Positions 1 through 9,251 of a DNA stretch of 64,000 bases are shown piece by piece. The DNA lies in the NCBI GenBank assembly GCA_040507985.1, contig JBEVNR010000012.1, positions 62,001 through 126,000 on the forward strand, written 5' to 3'. This DNA is from JBEVNR01 sp040507985. Its GTDB lineage: Bacteria > Pseudomonadota > Alphaproteobacteria > Rickettsiales > UBA6187. The first letter of the stretch is position 1, and each line of letters begins with the position of its first letter. A program made the translations under genes and the position numbers. The notes under the pieces were generated by a model. That model was given only the letters and a program-made list of their open reading frames with translations, was not told the origin of the DNA and made no database searches.

Positions 1-570
1 GGCAACGGGAGCGTCGAGTTCACCGAACGCGGCGTCGCCCCCACCACCGCCGGCGAGCCGTACGAAGATTTAATGGCCCCGTTCCATCTCTCCGCCGCCG
101 GCCTGATTCCCGGCAGTTATGGCGGAAGACCGACTTCGTCCGGGCGCTATTCGATAGGTTTGGACGATCCCGCCAAAGCGAACGCGCCCAATTCTGACGC
201 CTTCCCCCAGGCGGGATTCATGATTCACGAGGAATACGACCCGGCAGGGGCGAAAACCATTTACGGCACGCGCGGCCATACGGTGCGCGTCGGATCGATC
301 GTTACCTTGAGTCCTTCCTTGTCCGGCATGCCTTACGGCGGATTTATCGACGCCAAGCAAGCCTTCGCGCTCGACAAAAAAGCCGACGACGGCAAGCCCG
401 CCTCCGGCCGCATCTACGCCCTTCGCGAATATGACGACTTAACCAACCCCGATACGCCGGAAGGATGCGTCACCAAAGAATGGTTTACCGAAGATAAGGA
501 TTCGGTGGAATACGCCATGGCAAACACGTCGAAAAGTTGTTCCCTCGTTCTTTGGTTGAGTAAGATATAA
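1..570 (+). CDS. Type IV pilin-like protein, C-terminal part (5' end outside window)
   Basis: The frame is open from base 1, so the start lies upstream. 189 residues are visible. I identify it by its paralogue at 10396-11133, which carries a prepilin leader: both have a DKKxDDxxPAxGxxYA stretch and end in a Cys-Ser/Cys-containing motif followed by VxWL. The two C-terminal cysteines probably form a disulfide loop as in many minor pilins. The N-terminal cleavage/methylation site cannot be seen here. A PilC/GspF platform protein lies 4.7 kb downstream, consistent with a type IV pilus or type II secretion role. The exact role (major pilin, minor pilin or pseudopilin) is not decidable. Confidence 0.7.
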   Translation, partial: GNGSVEFTERGVAPTTAGEPYEDLMAPFHLSAAGLIPGSYGGRPTSSGRYSIGLDDPAKANAPNSDAFPQAGFMIHEEYDPAGAKTIYGTRGHTVRVGSIVTLSPSLSGMPYGGFIDAKQAFALDKKADDGKPASGRIYALREYDDLTNPDTPEGCVTKEWFTEDKDSVEYAMANTSKSCSLVLWLSKI

Positions 571-697
571 TAAATAAATTTTATTGGCTATATCGACGCT
601 TTTATCAAAAAACATACGGATTTTTGCGTTGAAAAACGTGCGAAGGGCGATATAAAAACTCTTTGTTAACGTCTAACGCAGCTTAAGGAACGCGCGT

Positions 698-1381
698 ATG
701 AAAAAAATAACGAAAACATTGGCGGCGTGGGCGGTTTCATTGGCGGCGATAACCCATAGCGGAGATTCTATGGCAAAAAGCGAATCGGATTCGAACGACG
801 CGCGCTTCGTCGTCGGATACGTCGAGAATATTTACATCCCCGCCGTCGACTTAAAGCTAAAGGCAAAGCTCGACACGGGCGCCGCCACCTCGTCCATCCA
901 CGCCACCATCATTGAGGTGCGCTCTCCCGAAGACGAGGAGGAGGACGAAGGCGACGGCGCCAAAACGGACGCATCGGACAAACGCGATGAAAGAAACGTC
1001 GCGAAAAAAAAGACGAAAAAACGTAAAAGCAACAAAGAAACCATTATTTTCAAGCTCGAAATTAACCATGCGGGCAAGGAAGGGGAAGAGGTTGACTCCC
1101 GGCAGTTAAAATATCCGGTGGAACGGTGGGTGCGCATTAAAACCAAAAAGGGCGGCACCGTCCGACGTCCCGTCATTCGCATGAGCTTTTGCGTCGCCGG
1201 CATCCTGGTGGAAGACGAGGTCAACCTAGCCAATCGCGACAATTTTAACTACGACGTGCTTATCGGGCGAAACATGCTGGTGCGTGGCGGGCTTGCCGTC
1301 GATCCTTCAAAAGCGTTTACGGAGCAGCCAAATTGCTCTATAAAGAAATCTTCCCCTCCTAAGGAAGGGGACCAAGAGTAA
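698..1381 (+). CDS. Retropepsin-like aspartic protease family protein (RimK-associated 'ATP-dependent zinc protease' family)
   Basis: 227 residues with an N-terminal signal peptide (hydrophobic residues about 9-25, AxA-like end), so probably periplasmic. The aspartic-protease signature LDTGAATSS is at about residues 54-62 and a second conserved part, LIGRNML, lies near the C-terminus, as in this family. Between them sits an odd charged insert (about residues 77-125), first acidic (EDEEEDEGDG) then basic (KKKTKKRKSNK). It is the first of three genes that recur together in many proteobacteria: this protease, an inactive transglutaminase with membrane helices, and an ATP-grasp ligase-like protein. 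An AAGGA ribosome site lies at 684-688. The in vivo substrate is unknown. Confidence 0.8.
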   Translation: MKKITKTLAAWAVSLAAITHSGDSMAKSESDSNDARFVVGYVENIYIPAVDLKLKAKLDTGAATSSIHATIIEVRSPEDEEEDEGDGAKTDASDKRDERNVAKKKTKKRKSNKETIIFKLEINHAGKEGEEVDSRQLKYPVERWVRIKTKKGGTVRRPVIRMSFCVAGILVEDEVNLANRDNFNYDVLIGRNMLVRGGLAVDPSKAFTEQPNCSIKKSSPPKEGDQE

Positions 1382-1414
1382 TCCCCCTTGACGCCGCTAC
1401 GGAGTAACGCTTAC

Positions 1415-3055
1415 ATGAGCAGAACCGCCTTTGCCTGGATGTTATTTTTATTGCTGTCCGGCGCGGCGGCCATAATCATATGGTATAAGGCGACGCGCCT
1501 TTCCTATCCGCTTATGCCCAACGACACCGTGCAAAGCTGGTACGTCGAGGCGCACGCCCAATTGCGATCCCCGTCCCGCGAGGAGCGAAAACATGAAAAA
1601 GAGGACGCCGACGCAAAGGCGCTTGAGCTTAGCCTCGTGATGCCTACCGATTCCGATAAATTCGCGGTCGCCGGGGTGCAAACCGTTGCGAACGGCTTCG
1701 GCGTGCAGAACTTTGCGAAGGAAGGGCGCCATTACCGCACCTTCGCCAAGCGCAACGCCAGGGAAACCGAAACGGTCTATTTGCGCTTCATGTTGTACGA
1801 ATTGGACGACAACGCGGCGCCTTCCGAGGAAACCATCCAAAGATATGCGCGAAGCGAGTTTAGCAAAGGAAAAAGGCTCGCTAATCCCGACGCCCACACC
1901 CAGGCCCTCTACGATACCGTGGACGAAACGATCGAGGCGGCGCGCAACCGTTCGTCCGGCGCCTCGTCCTTCCTGATCGAAATGACGCGCTATCTAGAAA
2001 ACGACCTAAATAAACGCGATTTCTTATTAGAGCAAACCCATAGTCCGGACATTACCGCCTTGCTCGTGAAACTTATGCGCGCCGCCGGGTATCCGGCCCG
2101 TTCGGCCAACGGATTGGCGCTTGAGGAGCAAATTCAGGACGCGCCGATATTGCGGTGGGTGGAAATTATCGGCGACGGTAAACAAAAATGGCGCGCCTTC
2201 GACCCTAAAACCGGCCGTTTCGACCTGCAACGCGACATATATCGCTGGTGGATAGGCGACGCGCCGCTCTATGACGCGCATAACGCCTCGGCGTTCTCCC
2301 TATCCGTGTTCGTCAAGTCGAATCGCGACGCCGCCTTTACCCGCGCCATGTGGCGCACGCAAGAGCAACAACCGTGGATATATAAACTCAGTCCGCAGTC
2401 TTTGCCCCTCGACCAACAATTATTGGTGCAAATTTTATTGTTATTGCCTATCGGAGGCGCGTTCGTGGCCTTTTTCCGTCAGGTGATAGGGTTTAAAACG
2501 GTCGGCACCTTCATGCCGGTGTTGATTGCGCTGGCGTTCCGCGAGACGGGCGCCCTGTACGGCATATTGTTTTTCGGCGTGTTGATTATGTCGGGTTTCG
2601 TGATGCGCGGCTATTTGGACCGATTAAGGTTGTTGCTGGTGCCGCGCCTTGCCGCCGTGTTGACGTTCGTCATATTAATGATCGCCTATTTCATGATCGC
2701 CAGCAAAAATTTAGGCTTGCCGCTCGGCTTATCGGTCGCGTTGTTTCCCGTGGTCATCATTACGATGTTTATCGAAAGATTGTCAACCATGTGGGAGGAA
2801 TCCGGGCCGAAGCAAGCCGTTTCGGCGTCCATCGGCACCATGTCCATAGCGGTCATTATTTATTTGCTGCTGATTAACACCTACGTGCGCCATTTCGTGT
2901 TCACTTTTCCGGAGTCGTTACTCGCGGTGTTCGGGTTTTGCTTAATTTTAGGACGGTATAACGGGTATAAAGTGACGGAATATTATCGCTTTTGGCAACT
3001 TCGCAACGCGATTAAAGCCGAGCGACAAAAAAATGCGGATTCCGGCGGAGCCTAG
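1415..3055 (+). CDS. Inactive transglutaminase fused to seven transmembrane helices
   Basis: The ATG at 1415 has GGAG at 1401-1404. An upstream in-frame TTG at 1388 is less likely. One N-terminal membrane helix (about residues 5-22) precedes a periplasmic transglutaminase-like domain (roughly 40-310). A hydrophobic block of about six to seven helices follows from about residue 340 to 525. This architecture matches the family named 'inactive transglutaminase fused to 7 TM helices'. It is the middle gene of the protease/transglutaminase/ATP-grasp set and its stop is 2 bases before the next start, indicating translational coupling. The known family is linked to ATP-grasp peptide-modifying systems, but the reaction is not established. 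Confidence 0.85.
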   Translation: MSRTAFAWMLFLLLSGAAAIIIWYKATRLSYPLMPNDTVQSWYVEAHAQLRSPSREERKHEKEDADAKALELSLVMPTDSDKFAVAGVQTVANGFGVQNFAKEGRHYRTFAKRNARETETVYLRFMLYELDDNAAPSEETIQRYARSEFSKGKRLANPDAHTQALYDTVDETIEAARNRSSGASSFLIEMTRYLENDLNKRDFLLEQTHSPDITALLVKLMRAAGYPARSANGLALEEQIQDAPILRWVEIIGDGKQKWRAFDPKTGRFDLQRDIYRWWIGDAPLYDAHNASAFSLSVFVKSNRDAAFTRAMWRTQEQQPWIYKLSPQSLPLDQQLLVQILLLLPIGGAFVAFFRQVIGFKTVGTFMPVLIALAFRETGALYGILFFGVLIMSGFVMRGYLDRLRLLLVPRLAAVLTFVILMIAYFMIASKNLGLPLGLSVALFPVVIITMFIERLSTMWEESGPKQAVSASIGTMSIAVIIYLLLINTYVRHFVFTFPESLLAVFGFCLILGRYNGYKVTEYYRFWQLRNAIKAERQKNADSGGA

Positions 3056-3057
3056 CC

Positions 3058-3927
3058 ATGTTCGGTTTTTTACGCAACCTCGGATTGTCGAAATACGGCA
3101 TCGTCGGCATTAACCGACGTAACGTCGATCTTATTTTAGAGCATAACCGGCGAAAATATTATCCTTTCGCCGACAGCAAATTCAAGACGAAGCAAATTGC
3201 GCAATCGGTCGGCGTGAACGTGCCGGAATTGTTCTTGATGCTAAACTACCCGTTCGAGATCGCCGACTTCCATAAGGCGCTTGAAGGAAAAGGCGCCTTC
3301 GTGATTAAGCCCGACCACGGCAGCGGCGGCGGGGGCATCATCGTGATCAGGGAAAAAGCGCGAAACGGTTTTCGCAAGGCGTCGGGCGTGGTCGTCGAAT
3401 TTGCGGAATTGCGCTACCACATGCAAAACATTCTCAGCGGCATGTATTCGCTGGGAGGGCGCCCGGATAGCATTCTCATCGAAGAAGCCGTGGCGTTCGA
3501 TCCGTTATTTGACGAAATAGCCTATCAAGGCGTGCCGGACGTGCGCCTCATCGTCTTAAACGGGCGACCGCTGATGGGAATGCTGCGCCTGCCGACCAAG
3601 GCGTCGGACGGCAAGGCGAACCTGCACACCGGCGGCCTGGGGGTAGGGGTTAACATGGACACGGGCGTCACCACCTACGCCATTCAACGCAACCGTTACG
3701 TCACCCACCACCCGGAAACGGGCTATCCCTTAAGGGGACGCGCCATTCCTTTTTGGCGCGACATGCTGGATATTTCCGTTAAAATGCAACAAGCGTCCGG
3801 TCTGGGGTATGTCGGCGTCGACATCGTCATCGACAAACGTAAAGGACCGATGGTGCTTGAAATTAACGCCCGTCCCGGCATCGCCATTCAAGCGGCGAAC
3901 TGCAAGGGGCTGGGCGATTGCCTGTAA
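3058..3927 (+). CDS. Alpha-L-glutamate ligase-related protein (ATP-grasp, RimK-related)
   Basis: 289 residues, cytoplasmic, no membrane helix. ATP-grasp features are visible: FVIKPDHGSGGGGI (residues about 82-95, a glycine-rich nucleotide loop), an IEEAV strand, DVRLIVLNGRPLMGMLRLP, and the C-terminal metal-binding VLEINARPGI. It belongs to the RimK-related alpha-L-glutamate ligase-like family that accompanies the two preceding genes. It presumably adds an amino acid or similar group to an acceptor peptide or glycan. The acceptor cannot be inferred from sequence. It starts directly after the upstream stop and is followed 20 bases later by rlmN. Confidence 0.85.
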   Translation: MFGFLRNLGLSKYGIVGINRRNVDLILEHNRRKYYPFADSKFKTKQIAQSVGVNVPELFLMLNYPFEIADFHKALEGKGAFVIKPDHGSGGGGIIVIREKARNGFRKASGVVVEFAELRYHMQNILSGMYSLGGRPDSILIEEAVAFDPLFDEIAYQGVPDVRLIVLNGRPLMGMLRLPTKASDGKANLHTGGLGVGVNMDTGVTTYAIQRNRYVTHHPETGYPLRGRAIPFWRDMLDISVKMQQASGLGYVGVDIVIDKRKGPMVLEINARPGIAIQAANCKGLGDCL

Positions 3928-3947
3928 CCAATTAGCGAAACCGCGTT

Positions 3948-5018
3948 ATGTCCCCTTCCCTTCTCCATTATTGCTCCCTGTCGCGCGAAGAAACGGAAGA
4001 TTTTTTTAAGCGGCGCGGTTGGCCGCGCTTTCGCGCCGACCAATTTTTTCATGCCCTGTATAAGCGGCGCATTTTCGACCCCGCCAACATGACGAACTTG
4101 CCGGCGGCGATGCGCGAGGCCTTAGCGTCGGACGGGAGCGCGGCGTTGCCGGAGATAGCGCAAGAACAAATATCGACGGACGGCACGCGTAAATGGCTGG
4201 TGAAGTTTGCGGACGGCAAGCTGGCCGAAACGGTCTACATCCCAGAAACGGGTCGCGGCACGCTATGCGTGTCGTCGCAAATTGGGTGCAGCCTTACCTG
4301 TAGTTTTTGCCATACCGGCACGCAAAAATTGCAACGCAACCTCACCGCCGACGAAATCGTCGGGCAATATTTGCTGGCGGAAGCGCGGCTCGGCCAATCG
4401 TCGCCGGATATTGCCGAACGCGGTCCCGTCACCAACGTGGTGATGATGGGGATGGGCGAACCGCTGATTAATTACGACAACGTGGCCCGCGCCTTGCGCA
4501 TTTTAATGGAGCCGGAAGGAATAGGCTTTTCCAAGCGAAAAATCACGCTTTCCACGTCGGGCTACGTGCCGAAAATCGTGGCGTGCGGAGAGGAATTGGG
4601 CGTCAACCTCGCCGTGTCGCTGCATGCGACGACCGACGAGGTGCGCGATTCCCTGGTGCCGCTCAACCGAAAATACCCGATCGCGGCGCTGCTTGAGGCA
4701 TGCCGCGCCTATCCGCACAATTCCGCCTACAGGCGGATGACGTTTGAATACGTGATGCTCGACGGAATAAACGACGCCGACGCCGACGCCGAACGTCTTG
4801 CCGAGATAATCGCGCCCATTCCCGCGAAGGTCAACCTTATTCCCTTCAATCCATGGCCGGGATCGGCCTATCGGTGCTCTCCGGAGGAACGCATCGCGCG
4901 TTTCGCCCATATGTTGGAGCGTCGCGGCGCCTACGTCACGGTGCGCACGCCCCGAGGCCGCGACATTTTCGCCGCCTGCGGCCAACTCAAAAGCGCCAAT
5001 GCGCTAGCGGTTGCGTAG
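3948..5018 (+). CDS. rlmN: 23S rRNA (adenine-2503-C2)/tRNA methyltransferase RlmN
   Basis: 356 residues, a normal length for RlmN. The radical-SAM cluster motif CxxxCxxC is at residues 114-121 (CSLTCSFC). Other family motifs are MGMGEPLINYDN and STSGYVPKI. The methyl-carrying Cys is expected in CGQL near the C-terminus (about residue 344). The enzyme methylates A2503 of 23S rRNA and A37 of some tRNAs using SAM. It follows the ATP-grasp gene with a 20-base gap and may share its transcript. Confidence 0.97.
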   Translation: MSPSLLHYCSLSREETEDFFKRRGWPRFRADQFFHALYKRRIFDPANMTNLPAAMREALASDGSAALPEIAQEQISTDGTRKWLVKFADGKLAETVYIPETGRGTLCVSSQIGCSLTCSFCHTGTQKLQRNLTADEIVGQYLLAEARLGQSSPDIAERGPVTNVVMMGMGEPLINYDNVARALRILMEPEGIGFSKRKITLSTSGYVPKIVACGEELGVNLAVSLHATTDEVRDSLVPLNRKYPIAALLEACRAYPHNSAYRRMTFEYVMLDGINDADADAERLAEIIAPIPAKVNLIPFNPWPGSAYRCSPEERIARFAHMLERRGAYVTVRTPRGRDIFAACGQLKSANALAVA

Positions 5019-5241
5019 TTTCAAACTAAATCAAAGGCTCCCCGCTTGAGCCGAGATGACGGCAAAAAAAGATTGATACCTTAATTATAATTTTTATCGT
5101 ATTTTTTTATGCTGAGCATGGAGATATTTTCTTACGTCGTTTTACGCAACCATAAAAAAAATAAAAAATTAAACATATTAAGCGCCTGATGCGCCTTAGC
5201 GTATTCTTGGCAATTTTCCCCTATCATATAACGACGTTACC

Positions 5242-6402
5242 ATGATGGGGAAATATTATATGCCATCCTCCGCTTTCGCCTCCTCTTCCGCCAACGCGTC
5301 CGGCGCGACCGGCTCCGCCTCCCGCGCGCCTTCCTCCAAAAAGAAGAAGGGACGGATTAAACACCGCGACATTCTTATTTTCACCAAAAAACTTTCGACC
5401 ATGGCGGCGGCCGGGTTGCCCGTCATGCGCACGCTGCGTATGCTCGAAAACCAAGCCGAAAACGCGGCGATGAAAGATATTATCGGCCAAATTTATAAAG
5501 ACGTCGAAAGCGGGGCCACCTTATCGGAAGCGTTTGAGAAGCATCCGTCGGCCTTCGACGTGGTGTACGTGAACTTAATGCGCGCCGGCGAGGCGAGCGG
5601 ACGGCTCACGACCTTCCTCAATCGACTGATCGTACAAATAGAGAAAAGCGAAAAGATTCGCGCAAAAGTCAAAAAAGCGTTGATGTACCCCGTTATTTTA
5701 TTATGCGTGGCGTTTGCGGTCATCATGGTGATGATGATTAAAGTGGTGCCGGTGTTCGCCAACATGTTCGGCGCGATGGGAGCCGAACTTCCGGCGCCGA
5801 CGCAGTTTTTAATCAACGCCAGCGATTTCGTGCGCAATCCCTCTCAGGGCGGATTGGCGTTCGCCCTCGTCGCCGGCGCGTGCTGGGCGACGCGCCGCGT
5901 CATTAAAACGAATAAAAACGCTAAGCGCAAGTGCGACGCCCTCATGCTCCGTCTGCCGGTACTCAGCATGGTGCTGCGCCATTCCGTGCTGGCGAAGGTG
6001 GCGATGATTCAAGGCAACCTATCCTCTGCCGGCGTATCGGTAATGGAGTCGCTCGACATCATTCGCCGCACCATGAAAAACGCGCTCTACGACGAGGCGT
6101 TGGCGCGGGTGCGAAGCGGCGTGGCCGTGGGAGCGCCGTTGTCCGACCTATACGCGGCGGAAGGCGAATTGTTCCCGCCCGCCTTTTGCCAGATGCTCGC
6201 CGTCGGAGAGGAAACCGGCAACGTGGACGAAATGCTGGAGTCCACCGCCTTTTACTTCGAGGAAGAGTTCGACATGTCCGTCGACCGCATGACCGAGTTG
6301 CTCGAACCGATCATGATCGTCGCGATGGGTTTAACCGTCGGTTTCATTATTGTGGCGATGTACATGCCCATCTTCCAAATGGGCAAGGTGATGGGGGGCT
6401 AA
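5242..6402 (+). CDS. Type II secretion/type IV pilus inner-membrane platform protein (PilC/GspF family)
   Basis: 386 residues with two T2SSF domains. The first (about residues 45-170) includes the typical segment FTKKLSTMAAAGLPVM and the second (about 245-370) begins HSVLAKVAMIQGNLSSAGVSV. Each is followed by membrane helices, including one near the C-terminus (VAMGLTVGFIIVAMYMP). A low-complexity Ser/Ala/Lys-rich head of about 35 residues precedes the first domain. It would sit in the inner membrane and couple the assembly ATPase to pilin extraction. No ATPase, prepilin peptidase or secretin gene lies in the window, though pilin-like genes flank it at 1-570 and 10396-11133. Confidence 0.9.
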   Translation: MMGKYYMPSSAFASSSANASGATGSASRAPSSKKKKGRIKHRDILIFTKKLSTMAAAGLPVMRTLRMLENQAENAAMKDIIGQIYKDVESGATLSEAFEKHPSAFDVVYVNLMRAGEASGRLTTFLNRLIVQIEKSEKIRAKVKKALMYPVILLCVAFAVIMVMMIKVVPVFANMFGAMGAELPAPTQFLINASDFVRNPSQGGLAFALVAGACWATRRVIKTNKNAKRKCDALMLRLPVLSMVLRHSVLAKVAMIQGNLSSAGVSVMESLDIIRRTMKNALYDEALARVRSGVAVGAPLSDLYAAEGELFPPAFCQMLAVGEETGNVDEMLESTAFYFEEEFDMSVDRMTELLEPIMIVAMGLTVGFIIVAMYMPIFQMGKVMGG

Positions 6403-6594
6403 CGGCGCGCCAAGTGCGGCGCCGACGCCACCATACCTTAAAAAATGAAATGATTTTCGTGTTGGCGGCGTATTTTTTATCCCACGTGCCGGTTACGTTC
6501 ATTATCATGCAAAATGACGTTTGCATGCGTGCCGTACGGCTTTGCCGCATGGCAGCGCAAGTTAAGCGACAAAATTTCATGGCGAGGATGTTTC

Positions 6595-8028
6595 ATGGGG
6601 CGTTTCGTAGTAAAGTTCTTGCAGGAATCCGTCCTTGCGCGGGTCGTTTCCCACGGCACATGCATGCGCGCGCGCTCTCGCACATACGTTAAGAGCGCGG
6701 CTTTGGGCGTATTGCTTATTTTCTCGCAAACCGCCGCCGCCTGCGCGCAGCCGCAGGACGAAACGATTCGCATGCTTGACTTGTTCGGCGACGTGTTCGA
6801 CAAGGTAAAAAGCGACTATGTGGAAGAAGTGGACGACAAGGAGCTGATTGAGGCGGCGATTAACGGCATGCTCTCGTCTCTCGACCCCCATTCCAGCTAT
6901 TTGAACGACGAAGAATTCAAGGAGATGCAGATTCAAACCTCCGGAAAGTTCGGCGGGTTGGGCATCGAAGTCACCATGGACAAGGGGCTGGTGAAAGTGG
7001 TCGCCCCCATTGACGACACGCCGGCCGCCGAAGCGGGCCTGCAAGCCGGAGACTATATCAGCAAAATCGACGGCGATGCGGTGATGGGCATCGCCCTTCG
7101 CGACGCGGTGGAAAAAATGCGCGGCGAGCCGGGCACGGAAATCACGCTCGAAGTGTTGCGCGAAAACGAAAAAGAGCCGCTCGTTTTTAAATTAAAGCGC
7201 GCCATCATTAAAATCGCGTCGGTGAAACATAAGGTCATCGACGAGGAAATCGGCTATTTCCGCATCACGGCGTTTTCCGAACAAACGGCGTCGCTGCTTG
7301 AGAAAAAAATCGACTTGGTGAAAAAACAGCTAAAGGACGATCTGGAGGGAATCATCATCGACCTTCGCAACAATCCCGGCGGGTTGCTCGATCAAGCCAT
7401 CGACGTCTCCGACCTGTTCCTCGACAAGGGCGAAATCGTCTCCACCGGCGGGCGCGTCGAGGAAAGCAACAAGCGCTTCAACGCCACAAAAGGCGACATG
7501 CTGCAAGACATGCCCATCGTCGTGCTGATTAACGGCGGATCGGCGTCGGCGTCCGAAATCGTGGCGGGCGCCCTGCAAGACCATAAGCGCGCCATCGTGA
7601 TGGGAACGCAGTCGTTCGGCAAAGGTTCGGTGCAAACCGTCCTGCCGCTCTCGGCGAGCAATGGAGCCATGCGGCTCACGACGTCGCGCTATTTCACTCC
7701 GTCGGGACGGTCCATTCAGGCCCAAGGCATTGCGCCCGATATTGTGGTCGAGCAATCTAAGCTGGAAACCATGGCCGGCGAGCCGATGCCCGGCGAATCG
7801 TCCCTGCCTAAACATTTAGAAAATAACGACGCGAAAAAAGACCCGACGAAGGGCAAGGAAAGCCCCGACAAAAAAACGACCGACAAAAAAACGACCGATA
7901 AAAATAAGGCGGCTAAAAAATCGGATACGGACGTAAGTTCTTCCGACGTGTATAAAGACGACTACCAATTGGGCAGGGCGGCGGACTTAATTCGGGCGAT
8001 ATATCTCTATGAACACCGAAACAAATAG
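6595..8028 (+). CDS. ctpA: Carboxyl-terminal processing protease, S41 family
   Basis: I chose the ATG at 6595 because GAGGA at 6584-6588 gives correct spacing. An in-frame ATG at 6664 is an alternative, beginning just before the hydrophobic signal sequence. Domain order: signal peptide or anchor, PDZ domain (GKFGGLGIEV to PLVFKLKR), then the S41 protease core. The catalytic Ser is in GSASASEIVAG and the catalytic Lys in SFGKGSVQT. The C-terminal tail is Lys/Thr/Asp-rich with KKTTD repeated in tandem. It is a periplasmic protease that processes C-termini. It precedes a YibQ-like protein gene, an order common in proteobacteria next to envelope peptidases. Confidence 0.95.
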   Translation: MGRFVVKFLQESVLARVVSHGTCMRARSRTYVKSAALGVLLIFSQTAAACAQPQDETIRMLDLFGDVFDKVKSDYVEEVDDKELIEAAINGMLSSLDPHSSYLNDEEFKEMQIQTSGKFGGLGIEVTMDKGLVKVVAPIDDTPAAEAGLQAGDYISKIDGDAVMGIALRDAVEKMRGEPGTEITLEVLRENEKEPLVFKLKRAIIKIASVKHKVIDEEIGYFRITAFSEQTASLLEKKIDLVKKQLKDDLEGIIIDLRNNPGGLLDQAIDVSDLFLDKGEIVSTGGRVEESNKRFNATKGDMLQDMPIVVLINGGSASASEIVAGALQDHKRAIVMGTQSFGKGSVQTVLPLSASNGAMRLTTSRYFTPSGRSIQAQGIAPDIVVEQSKLETMAGEPMPGESSLPKHLENNDAKKDPTKGKESPDKKTTDKKTTDKNKAAKKSDTDVSSSDVYKDDYQLGRAADLIRAIYLYEHRNK

Positions 8029-8043
8029 ACGGCGCGCGCGTGT

Positions 8044-9243
8044 ATGAAGCGCAACACTTCCCTGGCGTTAGGATATGCGTTTTCGCTCATATGCGTGTTG
8101 CTTTCGGTGACGTTGGTCATGCAGCGCTATTCCTATCCCGGCGAAGAAGCGCTGCAATACGAAATTAAAAACGGCACCCGCGTCGTCATTGACTTAACCA
8201 ACGGAAAAATTCACGAACGCTTGCGCTCTCAACAACAGGAACCCGCCCCTTTTAGCGCCGCCGCCCAAATAGTGCCCGTTCCTTCCGACCATAAAGACGC
8301 AAAACCCCTCCCCGAGAATAAAGCGGTGCCGACGTCAAGCGACCATACCGCCGCTCCCTTAGCAAAAAACGACTCGCCGAGCGACCCGCAAATTCCGGAC
8401 GCTCCTCCCGAAGCAGGGACGCAACCTGCCCCGCCGACGGTTGATTTTCGCGATAAAGGCAAGCCCGTCGTCGCGGTGATGGTGAAAGGACTGGGGATGA
8501 GCGGTTTTCCGACCGAATTGGCGCAGCACCTCCCCGATTACGTCACGTTGGGTTTTTCCCCTTATTCTCCTTCGCTTGACGAAGACATAAAAAACGCGAT
8601 TGAAAACGGCCACGACGTATTAATTAACCTGCCGATGGAATCGTCCGACCTCACGTCGGAAGATCCCGGGCCGTATTCGTTATTGTCGGCCATGACGCCG
8701 GAGGACAATTTGCGCCGGCTAAACCTGGCCTTGTCGCGCACGGTGCGCTATGCCGGCGTCTACACCGACCAAGACGAGCATTTCACCTCATTACCGAGCG
8801 CGGCCATGCCTATCGTCAAGGAACTCAAAAAGCGCGAGATCGAATTGGTATACGGGGCGGGATACCAAAATTATTCCTTCATTCAATTGGCGGAAAAAAA
8901 CGGTTATCCGGTATTGGCGACGGACGCGCACGTGAATTCCGCAATCGACGGCGACGCCGCCAACGACGCCATGAACGCGGCGCTCGAGTCGGCCCAAAAA
9001 AAGGGATTCGCCGTCCTTATGGTGGCGTCGTATCCCATGACGATAAAACTCGCGGAAGAGTGGATGAATCGGGTGGATAAGGAACGCGCGACCTTCGTGC
9101 CGGTATCGTATTTGCTTGCCAAAAATCGCGAGGCATTGCAGACGAACGCCGCCCTTCCCTCCCCTGCGATTAAAAGCGAAAAAAATCCTCCCTCAAAGAC
9201 GGAGCGGCCCGATCCCCATGGCGCGCCTTCGGGCAAGCATTAG
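8044..9243 (+). CDS. Divergent polysaccharide deacetylase family protein (YibQ/DUF610), probably degenerate
   Basis: 399 residues: an N-terminal membrane anchor (about 8-25), a Pro/Ala-rich linker to about residue 135, then the DUF610 fold (about 138-365). Family landmarks such as VAVMVKGLGMSG, LPMES and TDAHVNS are present. However, the usual acidic pair (IDDLG) reads VKGLG here, and the usual HMGS motif region reads DQDEHFTS. Metal or catalytic residues therefore appear to be lost, or strongly changed. It sits 15 bases after the S41 protease gene, the neighbour normally seen for this family. A periplasmic role in envelope or peptidoglycan turnover is likely but unproven. Confidence 0.8.
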   Translation: MKRNTSLALGYAFSLICVLLSVTLVMQRYSYPGEEALQYEIKNGTRVVIDLTNGKIHERLRSQQQEPAPFSAAAQIVPVPSDHKDAKPLPENKAVPTSSDHTAAPLAKNDSPSDPQIPDAPPEAGTQPAPPTVDFRDKGKPVVAVMVKGLGMSGFPTELAQHLPDYVTLGFSPYSPSLDEDIKNAIENGHDVLINLPMESSDLTSEDPGPYSLLSAMTPEDNLRRLNLALSRTVRYAGVYTDQDEHFTSLPSAAMPIVKELKKREIELVYGAGYQNYSFIQLAEKNGYPVLATDAHVNSAIDGDAANDAMNAALESAQKKGFAVLMVASYPMTIKLAEEWMNRVDKERATFVPVSYLLAKNREALQTNAALPSPAIKSEKNPPSKTERPDPHGAPSGKH

Positions 9244-9251
9244 CGTTTTTC

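Noticed and set aside
7857..7920. Short tandem repeats suggestive of a CRISPR-like or phase-variable array
   Set aside because: The repeats are an in-frame Lys/Thr/Asp-rich tail of the S41 protease; there are no spacers. No CRISPR array is seen in the window.
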